A stretch of DNA of 6,069 nt. Source: Rhodospirillales bacterium (GTDB lineage Bacteria > Pseudomonadota > Alphaproteobacteria > Rhodospirillales > JAOUPW01). The position numbers were made by a program, and so were the translations under genes. Where the stretch lies: positions 1 to 6,069 of the forward strand of contig JAOUPW010000139.1 in assembly GCA_029879665.1 (NCBI GenBank). Direction: 5' to 3'. The notes beneath the pieces were generated by a model. That model was given only the letters and a program-made list of their open reading frames with translations. It did not search any database and was not told where the DNA came from. Of the stretch, positions 1 through 5,656 are shown one piece after another (position 1 is the stretch's first letter; each line of letters opens with the position of its first letter).

Positions 1-363
1 ATGCAGGGGGTCCGCCAGCAGGGCCATGCCCTGATGAACGCTGCCGTAATGCAGGTGGTGGTCGATATTTTCCCGTTCCATCACTTCCGGCTGGAGGCCC
101 TTGTCGCGGGCCAGTTGTTCAAGGTATGGGCCTTTTTCCGCCCTGACTTGAGGCGTTACGAGCAGGCGGTGGCAGCGGCGGTCCGGGTTGGCGAGGGCGG
201 CGAGAACCGCGTGAAGGCCGTAAATCCAGGGGGATCCCCCTGTTTTTCCAGACTTTTTCGACTTTCCAGTCCCCCGGCCCCGGCCCGGAGTCCGTTCGTC
301 AGTGGAATGCTGATTCTTTTTTCGGTTGCCTGAATCCGAAGCGGTGTGCTTGCGCTTTGTCAT
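1..363 (-). CDS. rlmB: 23S rRNA 2'-O-methyltransferase, TrmH/RlmB (SpoU) family, 5' part only
   Basis: Reading the minus strand from ATG at 363-361 gives 121 codons open to the left edge, so the C-terminal SPOUT catalytic domain with its knot lies outside the window. Residues 1-45 are a basic, low-complexity leader (13 Lys/Arg against 3 acidic residues, rich in Ser/Gly/Thr). From residue 46 the sequence becomes a typical SpoU substrate-binding domain: WIYGLHAVLAAL (46-57), then VHQGMALLADPL (109-120), the segment that ends this domain in RlmB. RlmB methylates the 2'-O of G2251 in the 23S P-loop using S-adenosylmethionine. The family call is strong. Specificity for G2251 is inferred from the leader pattern and from the position next to tRNA-Tyr/tuf, where RlmB-type genes commonly sit in alphaproteobacteria. 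An in-frame stop lies at 384-382 and there is no other ATG between, which fixes the start. No good Shine-Dalgarno or promoter was found upstream. It is divergent from everything else in the window. Confidence 0.88.
   Translation of the reverse strand, partial: MTKRKHTASDSGNRKKNQHSTDERTPGRGRGTGKSKKSGKTGGSPWIYGLHAVLAALANPDRRCHRLLVTPQVRAEKGPYLEQLARDKGLQPEVMERENIDHHLHYGSVHQGMALLADPLH
227..242. repeat. 16-bp perfect palindrome followed by a T-run, inside the rlmB 5' region
   Basis: CAGGGGGATCCCCCTG is its own reverse complement. On the plus strand it is followed directly by TTTTT (243-247), so the plus-strand RNA could form a 6-bp G/C stem with a GATC loop and a U-tract, the shape of an intrinsic terminator pointing antisense to the methyltransferase gene. 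It encodes part of the Gly-Gly-Ser-Pro junction between the basic leader and the folded domain. It may simply reflect GGG/CCC codon choice. Confidence 0.35.
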
Positions 364-441
364 GATGGTGACTAAAATCGCTTAAAATACGGCATTTGCA
401 AGTGTTTCTGTCGGAGGCCGGTTCCGGTGGAAAGACTCGCT

Positions 442-470
442 TTGTCTTTGAATCCGTTTCAAGTTGACAA
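442..470. repeat. Imperfect dyad overlapping the tRNA promoter -35 element
   Basis: Two nested inverted repeats share almost the same centre. The outer arms are TTGTC (442-446) and GACAA (466-470); the inner arms are TTGAA (448-452) and TTCAA (458-462). The right outer arm overlaps the TTGACA -35 hexamer at 464-469. The placement would suit an operator, but the arms are short and offset by 1 and 3 nt, so chance is a real alternative. Confidence 0.2.
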
Positions 471-491
471 GGGGGCGGAAAACCTCATATT
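464..491 (+). promoter_or_regulatory. Predicted sigma-70-type promoter for tRNA-Tyr/tRNA-Gly and probably tuf
   Basis: A consensus -35 hexamer TTGACA (464-469) is followed after 16 bp by CATATT (486-491), which matches 4 of 6 positions of TATAAT. A 17-bp alternative is ATATTT (487-492). Transcription would start near 498, about 38 nt before the tRNA-Tyr 5' end, which suits a precursor trimmed by RNase P. The bases after the -10 are GC-rich (TCGGGCC, 492-498), a discriminator type associated with stringent control of stable-RNA promoters; that regulatory reading is inference. The rest of the 364-535 region shows no gene and no convincing promoter for the leftward methyltransferase. Confidence 0.6.
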
Positions 492-535
492 TCGGGCCAC
501 CGTTTCGCAAGTTCGCTATTTTTTCAGACATTCCG

Positions 536-621
536 GGAGGGGTGCCCGAGTGGCTAAAGGGGACGGGCTGTAAACCCGTTGGCGTACGCCTACGTTGGTT
601 CGAATCCAACCCCCTCCACCA
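536..621 (+). tRNA. tRNA-Tyr (anticodon GTA), class II, CCA encoded
   Basis: The acceptor stem GGAGGGG (536-542) pairs perfectly with CCCCTCC (611-617), followed by discriminator A618 and genomic CCA (619-621). The anticodon stem ACGGG/CCCGT (563-567/575-579) carries the loop CTGTAAA with anticodon GTA at 570-572. A long variable arm containing GGCGTACGCC (581-590) makes it class II, as expected for bacterial tRNA-Tyr. The T arm GTTGG/CCAAC closes loop TTCGAAT (599-605). It reads UAU/UAC. It is followed after 72 bp by tRNA-Gly; that spacer has only a weak 5-bp hairpin (623-635) and no gene. Confidence 0.97.
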
Positions 622-693
622 TATGCCTGGGGCATCGAAAGGTTTTTGAGTTTTAATGCGTTGGGCGGCACGGCAGAACGGGTGATTGGAAAC

Positions 694-767
694 GCGGGTG
701 TAGCTCAATGGTAGAGCAGAAGCCTTCCAAGCTTACGACGAGGGTTCGATTCCCTTCACCCGCTCCA
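694..767 (+). tRNA. tRNA-Gly (anticodon TCC), CCA encoded
   Basis: The acceptor stem GCGGGTG (694-700) pairs with CACCCGC (757-763), followed by discriminator T764 and CCA (765-767). The D stem is GCTC/GAGC (703-706/714-717). The anticodon loop CTTCCAA (724-730) has anticodon TCC at 726-728. The T loop is TTCGATT (745-751), and the variable region has 4 nt. The anticodon stem has four Watson-Crick pairs plus a G719/A735 mismatch at its outer end (positions 27-43), so the fold is slightly weakened but clearly a tRNA. It reads GGA/GGG. Together with tRNA-Tyr it mirrors the tyr-gly pair that precedes tufB in Escherichia coli; the flanking tRNA-Thr genes of that operon are absent here. Confidence 0.97.
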
Positions 768-772
768 AAAAA

Positions 773-793
773 ATCCGGGAAAACTTCCCGGAT
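773..793. terminator. Perfect 9-bp hairpin between tRNA-Gly and tuf (possible bidirectional terminator or attenuator)
   Basis: ATCCGGGAA (773-781) and TTCCCGGAT (785-793) are exact inverted repeats around a 3-nt loop. On the minus strand the stem is followed at once by six T (opposite A772-A767), a classic intrinsic terminator. On the plus strand the T-tract (801-810, TTTGTTTTTT) begins only 7 nt later, so termination toward tuf would be partial at best. It may separate tRNA from tuf transcripts, protect the 3' end of the processed tRNA transcript, or attenuate readthrough. A second possible stem (788-796 with 813-820) competes with it. Confidence 0.5.
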
Positions 794-862
794 AAAGATG
801 TTTGTTTTTTAGTTTATCGGTAACTGAATCTAGTTTTACGCTTTGGAAAGAAAGACGGAACG

Positions 863-2053
863 ATGGCGAAGGAAAAATTTGAACGAACGAAGCCCCACTG
901 CAACGTCGGCACGATTGGCCACGTTGATCATGGCAAGACGACGCTGACGGCGGCGATCACCAAGGTTCTTGCGGAAACCGGCGGCGCGGTTTTTTCGGCG
1001 TACGATCAGATTGACAAGGCGCCGGAAGAGAAAGCGCGCGGGATCACGATTTCGACGGCGCACGTTGAATATGAGACGGCGAATCGGCACTACGCGCACG
1101 TTGATTGCCCCGGTCATGCGGATTACGTGAAGAACATGATCACCGGTGCGGCGCAGATGGACGGGGCGATTCTGGTGGTTTCGGCGGCCGACGGCCCGAT
1201 GCCGCAGACGCGCGAGCATATTCTTCTTGCCCGCCAAGTTGGTGTTCCGGCGCTGGTTGTTTACATGAACAAGGTTGACCAGGTTGACGACCCGGAGCTT
1301 CTTGAGCTGGTTGAGATGGAGATCCGCGAGCTTCTGAGTTCCTATGATTTCCCGGGCGACGATATTCCGATCGTGCAGGGTTCGGCGCTTGCGGCGCTGG
1401 AAGACGGCGATGCGGCGACGGGCAAGGAATCGATCCTTGCGCTGATGACGGCGGTTGACGACTATATTCCGCAGCCTGACCGTCCCAAGGACCAGCCGTT
1501 TTTGATGCCGATCGAGGACGTGTTCTCGATTTCCGGTCGCGGCACGGTGGTTACCGGTCGGATCGAGCGCGGGATTGTCAAGGTCGGCGACGAGATCGAG
1601 ATTGTCGGGATCAAGGATACGACCAAGACCACGTGCACGGGCGTTGAGATGTTCCGCAAGCTTTTGGATCAGGGTGAAGCGGGCGACAACGTCGGCGTGT
1701 TGTTGCGCGGGACCAAGCGTGAGGAAGTTGAGCGCGGGCAGGTTCTTGCGGCGCCGGGTTCGATCACGCCGCACACCAAGTTCAAGTGCGAGGCATATAT
1801 TCTGACGAAAGAGGAAGGCGGCCGTCATACGCCGTTTTTCGGGAACTACCGTCCGCAGTTTTACTTCCGCACGACGGACGTGACGGGGACGGTTCAACTG
1901 CCCGAAGGCACCGAGATGGTGATGCCGGGCGACAATGTGACGATGGAAGTGGAGCTGATCGCCCCGATCGCCATGGACGAAGGTCTGCGTTTCGCGATCC
2001 GCGAAGGCGGCCGGACCGTCGGCGCCGGCGTCGTCGCCTCGGTTATTAAATAA
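863..2053 (+). CDS. tuf: Translation elongation factor Tu (EF-Tu)
   Basis: This 396-residue protein is the GTPase that delivers aminoacyl-tRNA to the ribosomal A site in the cytoplasm. All GTP-binding motifs are intact: P-loop GHVDHGKT (19-26), switch I Thr62 in RGITI, DCPGH (81-85) with catalytic His85, NKVD (136-139) and SAL (174-176). Domain 2 follows from about residue 206 and domain 3 from about 300, ending VASVIK. Length is standard and there is no frameshift. The start at 863 is fixed by the family N-terminus [12 protein letters not shown]. The upstream sequence is purine-rich (845-860) but has no strong Shine-Dalgarno. It lies 95 bp after tRNA-Gly and 34 bp before rpsJ. No fusA precedes it, which is unusual for a tuf joined to the S10 operon. 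By hand count, about 28 of 35 Ala codons are GCG, unlike the ribosomal protein genes downstream; four of the last five are GCC. Confidence 0.99.
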   Translation: MAKEKFERTKPHCNVGTIGHVDHGKTTLTAAITKVLAETGGAVFSAYDQIDKAPEEKARGITISTAHVEYETANRHYAHVDCPGHADYVKNMITGAAQMDGAILVVSAADGPMPQTREHILLARQVGVPALVVYMNKVDQVDDPELLELVEMEIRELLSSYDFPGDDIPIVQGSALAALEDGDAATGKESILALMTAVDDYIPQPDRPKDQPFLMPIEDVFSISGRGTVVTGRIERGIVKVGDEIEIVGIKDTTKTTCTGVEMFRKLLDQGEAGDNVGVLLRGTKREEVERGQVLAAPGSITPHTKFKCEAYILTKEEGGRHTPFFGNYRPQFYFRTTDVTGTVQLPEGTEMVMPGDNVTMEVELIAPIAMDEGLRFAIREGGRTVGAGVVASVIK

Positions 2054-2087
2054 GGAATGGAACGGCCCTAGGCTGAGTGAAAATACA

Positions 2088-2396
2088 ATGGAAAATCAAA
2101 ATATTCGCATCCGCCTGAAGGCTTATGATCATCGCGTACTTGATCAATCGGCGCGTGAAATCGTCAATACGGCTCAACGGACGGGTGCTCAGGTCAAGGG
2201 CCCCATTCCTCTTCCGACACGTATTGAGCGGTATACGGTGCTCCGTTCTCCGCATGTCGACAAGAAATCTCGCGAACAGTTTGAAATTAGAACTCACAAA
2301 AGGGTTCTCGATATTATTGATCCGACGCCGCAAACGGTGGACGCGCTGATGAAGCTCGACCTTGCCGCCGGCGTCAATGTCGAGATTAAGCTTTAA
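2088..2396 (+). CDS. rpsJ: 30S ribosomal protein S10
   Basis: At 102 residues this is full length for S10, a protein of the 30S head that also acts with NusB in rRNA and phage-type antitermination. Family landmarks are [10 protein letters not shown] (6-15), the VKGPIPLPT segment (36-44), and the conserved extended loop containing [19 protein letters not shown] (54-72), ending in GVNVEIKL. The ATG at 2088 is supported by the family N-terminus; the nearest Shine-Dalgarno-like bases are GAGTGA (2075-2080). It is the first gene of the S10 operon but lies only 34 bp after tuf, so there is no space for a long structured leader of the kind through which L4 represses this operon in E. coli. Confidence 0.98.
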   Translation: MENQNIRIRLKAYDHRVLDQSAREIVNTAQRTGAQVKGPIPLPTRIERYTVLRSPHVDKKSREQFEIRTHKRVLDIIDPTPQTVDALMKLDLAAGVNVEIKL

Positions 2397-2408
2397 GGTT
2401 ATAGTGTC

Positions 2409-3191
2409 ATGAGAACCGGTTTGATTGCCCAGAAGCTCGGAATGTCTCGCGTCTTTAAGGACGATGGGACACATGTTCCGGTGACCGTTCTGAAGGTGGA
2501 CAACTGTCAGGTTGTTTCCCAGCGGACGGATGAAAAGGATGGCTATAGCGCCCTGCAGTTGGGCGTGGGAAAGGCTAAGGTCAAGCGCATGAGCAAAGCG
2601 ATGCGCGGACATTATGCCAAGGCCAAGGTGGAGCCGAAGCAGAAGATGGCCGAATTCAGGGTCAGCCCCGATGCCTTGGTGGAAGTCGGCGCCGAACTCT
2701 CCGCGGAACATTTTGTGCCCGGACAATTCGTCGATGTCACCGGAACCAGCAATGGTAAGGGATTTGCGGGCGGTATGAAACGTCACGGATTTGCCGGCCT
2801 CAGGGCGTCTCATGGTGTTTCCATCAGTCACCGGTCGCTCGGATCCACCGGTCAGTGCCAGGATCCCGGCAAGGTTTTCAAAGGCAAGAAAATGGCCGGT
2901 CAGCTTGGTAATGTGCAGACGACGGGTCTCAATCTTGAGGTGGTCTCCTCCGACGGTGCCCGCGGCATCATCATGGTGAAGGGGGCGGTCCCGGGGTCCA
3001 AAGGCGGATATATCCTGGTTCGCGATGCGGTTAAGAAGCCGACGCCGAAGGACTTGCCGTATCCGGCGGCCCTGTTGGGTGGCGAAATCCCGGTTGAAGA
3101 ATCCGCTGTCGAAGAAGCCCCCGCAGAGGAAGTATCCGCTGAAGAAGTTTCCGCCGTGGATAAGGCCGAGCAAGACGAGACGAAGGAATAA
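2409..3191 (+). CDS. rplC: 50S ribosomal protein L3 with acidic C-terminal tail
   Basis: L3 is an early 50S assembly protein that binds 23S rRNA and sends a loop toward the peptidyl-transferase centre. The N-terminus [15 protein letters not shown], the [17 protein letters not shown] stretch (112-128) and [20 protein letters not shown] (145-164) are diagnostic. Gln151 aligns with the glutamine N5-methylated by PrmB in E. coli (Gln150 there). The conserved body ends near residue 210. The protein is 260 aa against 209 in E. coli; the excess is a C-terminal tail in which 13 of the last 32 residues are acidic, rich in Glu, Ala and Val. The start follows the rpsJ stop by 12 bp, with AAGG (2395-2398) overlapping that stop as ribosome binding site. 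Confidence 0.98.
   Translation: MRTGLIAQKLGMSRVFKDDGTHVPVTVLKVDNCQVVSQRTDEKDGYSALQLGVGKAKVKRMSKAMRGHYAKAKVEPKQKMAEFRVSPDALVEVGAELSAEHFVPGQFVDVTGTSNGKGFAGGMKRHGFAGLRASHGVSISHRSLGSTGQCQDPGKVFKGKKMAGQLGNVQTTGLNLEVVSSDGARGIIMVKGAVPGSKGGYILVRDAVKKPTPKDLPYPAALLGGEIPVEESAVEEAPAEEVSAEEVSAVDKAEQDETKE
3126..3155 (+). repeat. 15-bp tandem duplication in the L3 tail
   Basis: GAGGAAGTATCCGCT (3126-3140) is followed directly by GAAGAAGTTTCCGCC (3141-3155), identical at 12 of 15 positions. Each copy encodes Glu-Glu-Val-Ser-Ala. All three differences are synonymous third-position changes, which suggests an old in-frame duplication whose protein sequence has been kept. Confidence 0.6.
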
Positions 3192-3196
3192 CGGCC

Positions 3197-3817
3197 ATGA
3201 AGTGTGACGTCATCAGTCTGGATAACAAGAAAAGCGGCTCCATTGATTTGGATGAAACGGTGTTTGGCATCCGGGTTCGTCCCGACCTGATGGCCCGTGT
3301 GGTAAACTGGCAGCTGGCCAACCGTCGCGCCGGCACGCACAAAACCAAGGGCCGTAGCGAAGTTCGGGGCTCGACCAAAAAACCCTTCCGGCAGAAGGGT
3401 ACGGGCCGCGCCCGCCAAGGCTCCGCCTATGTGAGCCAGATGCGCGGTGGCGGTGTGGTCTTTGGCCCGGTGAACCGCACTCATTTGCAGAGCATTCAGA
3501 AAAAGGTTCGCCGTCTGGCCATGAAATCGGCCCTTTCCGCAAAACAGGCGGAAGGCAAGCTGGTGGTTCTGGATCAAGCGACGATGAATGTCGCCAAGAC
3601 ATCGTTACTGGCGAAGCAGATCAAGTCTCTTGGCTGGGGCAACGCCCTGGTTATCGACGGCGCCGATGTGGACGAAAATTTCATGCGCGCGGCATCGAAT
3701 ATTATCGGCCTGGATGTGCTGCCGAGCCAGGGTGCGAACGTTTACGACATTCTGCGGCGGGAGACTTTGGTGTTGACGAAAACTGCGGTCGAGAAGCTGG
3801 TGGAGCGGTTGAAATGA
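3197..3817 (+). CDS. rplD: 50S ribosomal protein L4
   Basis: L4 is a 206-residue core 50S protein whose long loop reaches into the nascent peptide exit tunnel. The loop is clear at about residues 44-95: a basic run including [20 protein letters not shown] (50-69), GRARQGS (70-76) and GGGVVFGP (84-91). The globular C-terminal part contains LVVLD (122-126) and LVIDGAD (151-157). In E. coli L4 also represses its own operon; nothing here shows whether that holds. The ATG lies 5 bp after the rplC stop and is preceded by GAAGGA (3182-3188 region) at suitable spacing, within the end of rplC, which implies translational coupling. Its TGA overlaps the rplW start. Confidence 0.98.
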   Translation: MKCDVISLDNKKSGSIDLDETVFGIRVRPDLMARVVNWQLANRRAGTHKTKGRSEVRGSTKKPFRQKGTGRARQGSAYVSQMRGGGVVFGPVNRTHLQSIQKKVRRLAMKSALSAKQAEGKLVVLDQATMNVAKTSLLAKQIKSLGWGNALVIDGADVDENFMRAASNIIGLDVLPSQGANVYDILRRETLVLTKTAVEKLVERLK

Positions 3818-4137
3818 ACAAATACAACGCCAAAGGCAAGGTGCCCAGCTCCGAGCGGATGTATGAAGTCATCCGCAGTCCGATCATTACGGAAAAGGCG
3901 ACCTTGCTGTCCGAATTCAATCAGGTCAGTTTCAATGTCCCCCTGGATGCGACCAAACCGGAAATCAGGGCGGCGGTGGAAACCCTGTTCAAGGTCAAGG
4001 TCAAGGCCGTGAACACCCTGCGTCAGAAGGGCAAGAGCAAGCGTTTTCGCGGCGTCCTCGGCCGTCGTAGCGATACCAAAAAAGCCGTCCTCACCCTCGA
4101 GGAAGGCCAGACCATTGATATAACGACCGGGGTTTAG
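3814..4137 (+). CDS. rplW: 50S ribosomal protein L23
   Basis: L23 sits at the tunnel exit and docks trigger factor and the signal recognition particle. Family motifs are [11 protein letters not shown] (20-30), [15 protein letters not shown] (45-59), VNTLRQKGK (66-74) and [13 protein letters not shown] (83-95). Glu27 aligns with E. coli Glu18 at the trigger factor contact. At 107 residues it is slightly longer than E. coli L23 (100), owing to an N-terminal extension before Met16. The first ATG is preferred because it overlaps the rplD stop as ATGA and has TGGAG (3801-3805) 8 nt upstream. An internal start at Met16 (3859) is possible but has a poorer ribosome binding site. Confidence 0.96.
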   Translation: MNKYNAKGKVPSSERMYEVIRSPIITEKATLLSEFNQVSFNVPLDATKPEIRAAVETLFKVKVKAVNTLRQKGKSKRFRGVLGRRSDTKKAVLTLEEGQTIDITTGV

Positions 4138-4148
4138 GGTTTTTAGGC

Positions 4149-4982
4149 ATGGCACTCAAACAATATAAACCAACGACTCCGTCACGCCGTGGCCTTGTCC
4201 TCGTGGACAGGGATTCGCTGTGGAAAGGGAAGCCGGAAAAATCCCTGACCGAGGGTCTGCGTAAGAAAGGCGGCCGTAACAATACTGGCCGCATTACTGC
4301 CCGTCGCATCGGCGGCGGACATAAGCGCCGTTACCGCATTGTCGACTTCAAGCGCAGAAAATTCGACGTTCCGGCGACAGTTGAACGGTTGGAATACGAT
4401 CCCAACCGGACCGCATTCATCGCCCTGGTAAAATATGAGGACGGCGAAATTGCCTATATCCTGGCGCCGCAACGGTTGCGCGCCGGAGACACGGTCGTTT
4501 CCGGCAGTGCTGGTGTGGACATCAAGCCCGGAAACGCCATGCCGATGCAGAATATTCCCGTTGGCACCATTATTCATAATGTGGAAATGAAACCGGGAAA
4601 AGGTGGTCAGATCGCCCGTTCCGCAGGCACCTATGTTCAACTGGTCGGCAAGGATCAGGGGTATGCCCAGCTTCGCCTCAGCTCCGGAGAAGTGAGGATG
4701 GTGCGGGCCGAGTGCATGGCGACCATCGGCGCGGTTTCCAACGCGGATCAGAAAAACATTAAGCTTGGCAAGGCGGGCCGCAAGCGCTGGCTCGGCAAAC
4801 GCCCCAGCGTACGCGGTGTTGCCATGAATCCCATCGATCACCCGCATGGTGGTGGTGAAGGCCGCACTTCTGGTGGTCGTCATCCCGTTACCCCCTGGGG
4901 TAAGCCCACCAAAGGCAAAAAAACTCGCAGCAACAAGAAGACGGACCGCCTGATTATGCGCCGCCGTCGCAGCAAGAAATAA
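4149..4982 (+). CDS. rplB: 50S ribosomal protein L2
   Basis: L2 (277 residues) is one of the most conserved 50S proteins, needed for subunit association and peptidyl-transferase activity. Visible landmarks are KPTTPSRRG (7-15), [19 protein letters not shown] (42-60), the SH3-like region with [14 protein letters not shown] (119-132) and VGTIIHN (138-144), and the near-invariant HPHGGGEG (231-238) whose histidines lie near the active centre, followed by GRHPVTPWG and a very basic end ([13 protein letters not shown], then MRRRRSKK). The gene starts 11 bp after rplW; TAGGG (4135-4139) overlapping the rplW stop is the likely ribosome binding site. Nothing is missing or altered. Confidence 0.99.
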   Translation: MALKQYKPTTPSRRGLVLVDRDSLWKGKPEKSLTEGLRKKGGRNNTGRITARRIGGGHKRRYRIVDFKRRKFDVPATVERLEYDPNRTAFIALVKYEDGEIAYILAPQRLRAGDTVVSGSAGVDIKPGNAMPMQNIPVGTIIHNVEMKPGKGGQIARSAGTYVQLVGKDQGYAQLRLSSGEVRMVRAECMATIGAVSNADQKNIKLGKAGRKRWLGKRPSVRGVAMNPIDHPHGGGEGRTSGGRHPVTPWGKPTKGKKTRSNKKTDRLIMRRRRSKK

Positions 4983-4987
4983 AGGAG
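4981..4987 (+). promoter_or_regulatory. Strong Shine-Dalgarno site that supports the TTG start of rpsS
   Basis: AAAGGAG overlaps the rplB TAA stop and lies 7 nt before the TTG at 4995-4997. It is the best ribosome binding site in the window and probably compensates for the weak start codon. The overlap with the rplB stop also suggests reinitiation by ribosomes finishing L2. Confidence 0.8.
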
Positions 4988-4994
4988 AGCGGTT

Positions 4995-5273
4995 TTGGCT
5001 CGGTCCCTACGAAAAGGCCCTTTTGTAGATGGCTTTCTTCTCAAGAAGGCGGAAGTATCTCGCGCTTCGGGACGAAACGCGATCATCAAGACGTGGTCGC
5101 GCCGCTCGACAGTTCTGCCCCAGTTTGTCGGCCTGACGTTCGGCGTTTACAACGGCAGGAAATTCATGCCGGTGCTGGTTACGGAAGACATGATTGGGCA
5201 TAAGCTGGGTGAATTTTCACCGACCCGGACCTATCAAGGCCATACCGCGGACAAAAAAGCGAAGAGGGACTGA
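4995..5273 (+). CDS. rpsS: 30S ribosomal protein S19 (TTG start)
   Basis: S19 (92 residues) lies in the 30S head with S13 and contacts A-site tRNA. The protein starts (M)[17 protein letters not shown] and carries [20 protein letters not shown] (30-49), the [20 protein letters not shown] region (51-70) and [10 protein letters not shown] (71-80), all typical. The start codon is TTG. This is well supported: an in-frame stop (the rplB TAA, 4980-4982) lies just upstream, there is no ATG or GTG in frame between, and the first in-frame ATG is Met58, which would delete most of the protein. TTG also encodes the residue just before the Ala-Arg-Ser that usually follows S19's initiator Met. Its stop lies 2 bp before rplV. 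Confidence 0.97.
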   Translation: MARSLRKGPFVDGFLLKKAEVSRASGRNAIIKTWSRRSTVLPQFVGLTFGVYNGRKFMPVLVTEDMIGHKLGEFSPTRTYQGHTADKKAKRD

Positions 5274-5275
5274 CC

Positions 5276-5656
5276 ATGGGCAAAAGATCAGCTCAGCGAC
5301 AGCTTGCCGATAACGAAGCGATGGCGCATACACATCAGATGAGGATCAGTCCTCAGAAGTTGAACCTGGTGGCGGCCAGCATTCGCGGAAAGTCGTGTGA
5401 GTCCGCATTGGCCGAGCTTTCGTTTTCCAAGCGGCGAATTGCCGAAGACGTCAAGAAGGTTCTTGAATCCGCGATTGCCAATGCTGAAAACAATCATCAG
5501 CTGGACGTCGACCGTTTGTTTGTCGCCGAGGCAACCGTTGGCAAGGCACTGATCATGAAGCGTTGGCGCCCCCGTGCGCGCGGCCGGACGGGAAGAATTG
5601 TTAAACCTTTCAGCCATTTGCGGCTGGTGGTACGCGAACGCGAGGAGAAGGCTTAA
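5276..5656 (+). CDS. rplV: 50S ribosomal protein L22
   Basis: L22 (126 residues) is a 50S protein whose long beta-hairpin lines the exit tunnel near the macrolide site. Landmarks are [17 protein letters not shown] (23-39), [16 protein letters not shown] (59-74) and the hairpin at about 84-111, including [15 protein letters not shown] (94-108), ending HLRLVV. It is about 16 residues longer than E. coli L22 at the N-terminus, which is ordinary for alphaproteobacteria. The ATG follows the rpsS stop by 2 bp and uses GAGG (5264-5267) inside rpsS. The TAA shares one base with the rpsC ATG (TAATG). No deletion or insertion is seen in the hairpin. Confidence 0.98.
   Translation: MGKRSAQRQLADNEAMAHTHQMRISPQKLNLVAASIRGKSCESALAELSFSKRRIAEDVKKVLESAIANAENNHQLDVDRLFVAEATVGKALIMKRWRPRARGRTGRIVKPFSHLRLVVREREEKA

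Noticed and set aside
1..333. 110-codon plus-strand frame at the left edge
   Set aside because: The minus strand here encodes a clear RlmB-type N-terminal domain; this is its shadow.
623..635. Small hairpin ATGCC/GGCAT just after tRNA-Tyr, with T-rich sequence 12-20 nt later
   Set aside because: Only 5 bp and too far from the T-run to be a convincing terminator; more likely just a precursor processing spacer.
464..649. 61-codon plus-strand frame across tRNA-Tyr
   Set aside because: It overlaps the promoter and the entire tRNA, so it cannot be a normal coding region.
382..708. 108-codon minus-strand frame containing GLDSNQRRRTPTGLQPVPF
   Set aside because: That peptide is the well-known false translation of the antisense of a tRNA-Tyr gene and is often misannotated as a protein.
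836..1897. 353-codon open frame on the minus strand opposite tuf
   Set aside because: It is a shadow of the highly biased tuf codons, is Arg/Leu-rich without any recognisable domain, and covers a perfectly conserved EF-Tu frame.
2046..3173. 375-codon open frame on the minus strand opposite rpsJ and rplC
   Set aside because: It crosses two well-conserved genes and has no recognisable domain or coding signature of its own.
2900..3577. 225-codon minus-strand frame across the rplC/rplD boundary
   Set aside because: Antisense shadow of two intact ribosomal protein genes with no recognisable family.
3859..4137. Shorter rplW starting at Met16
   Set aside because: The upstream ATG overlaps the rplD stop as ATGA and has a better Shine-Dalgarno; kept only as an alternative.
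4182..4883. 233-codon minus-strand frame opposite rplB
   Set aside because: Antisense shadow of L2; no motif and no plausible promoter.
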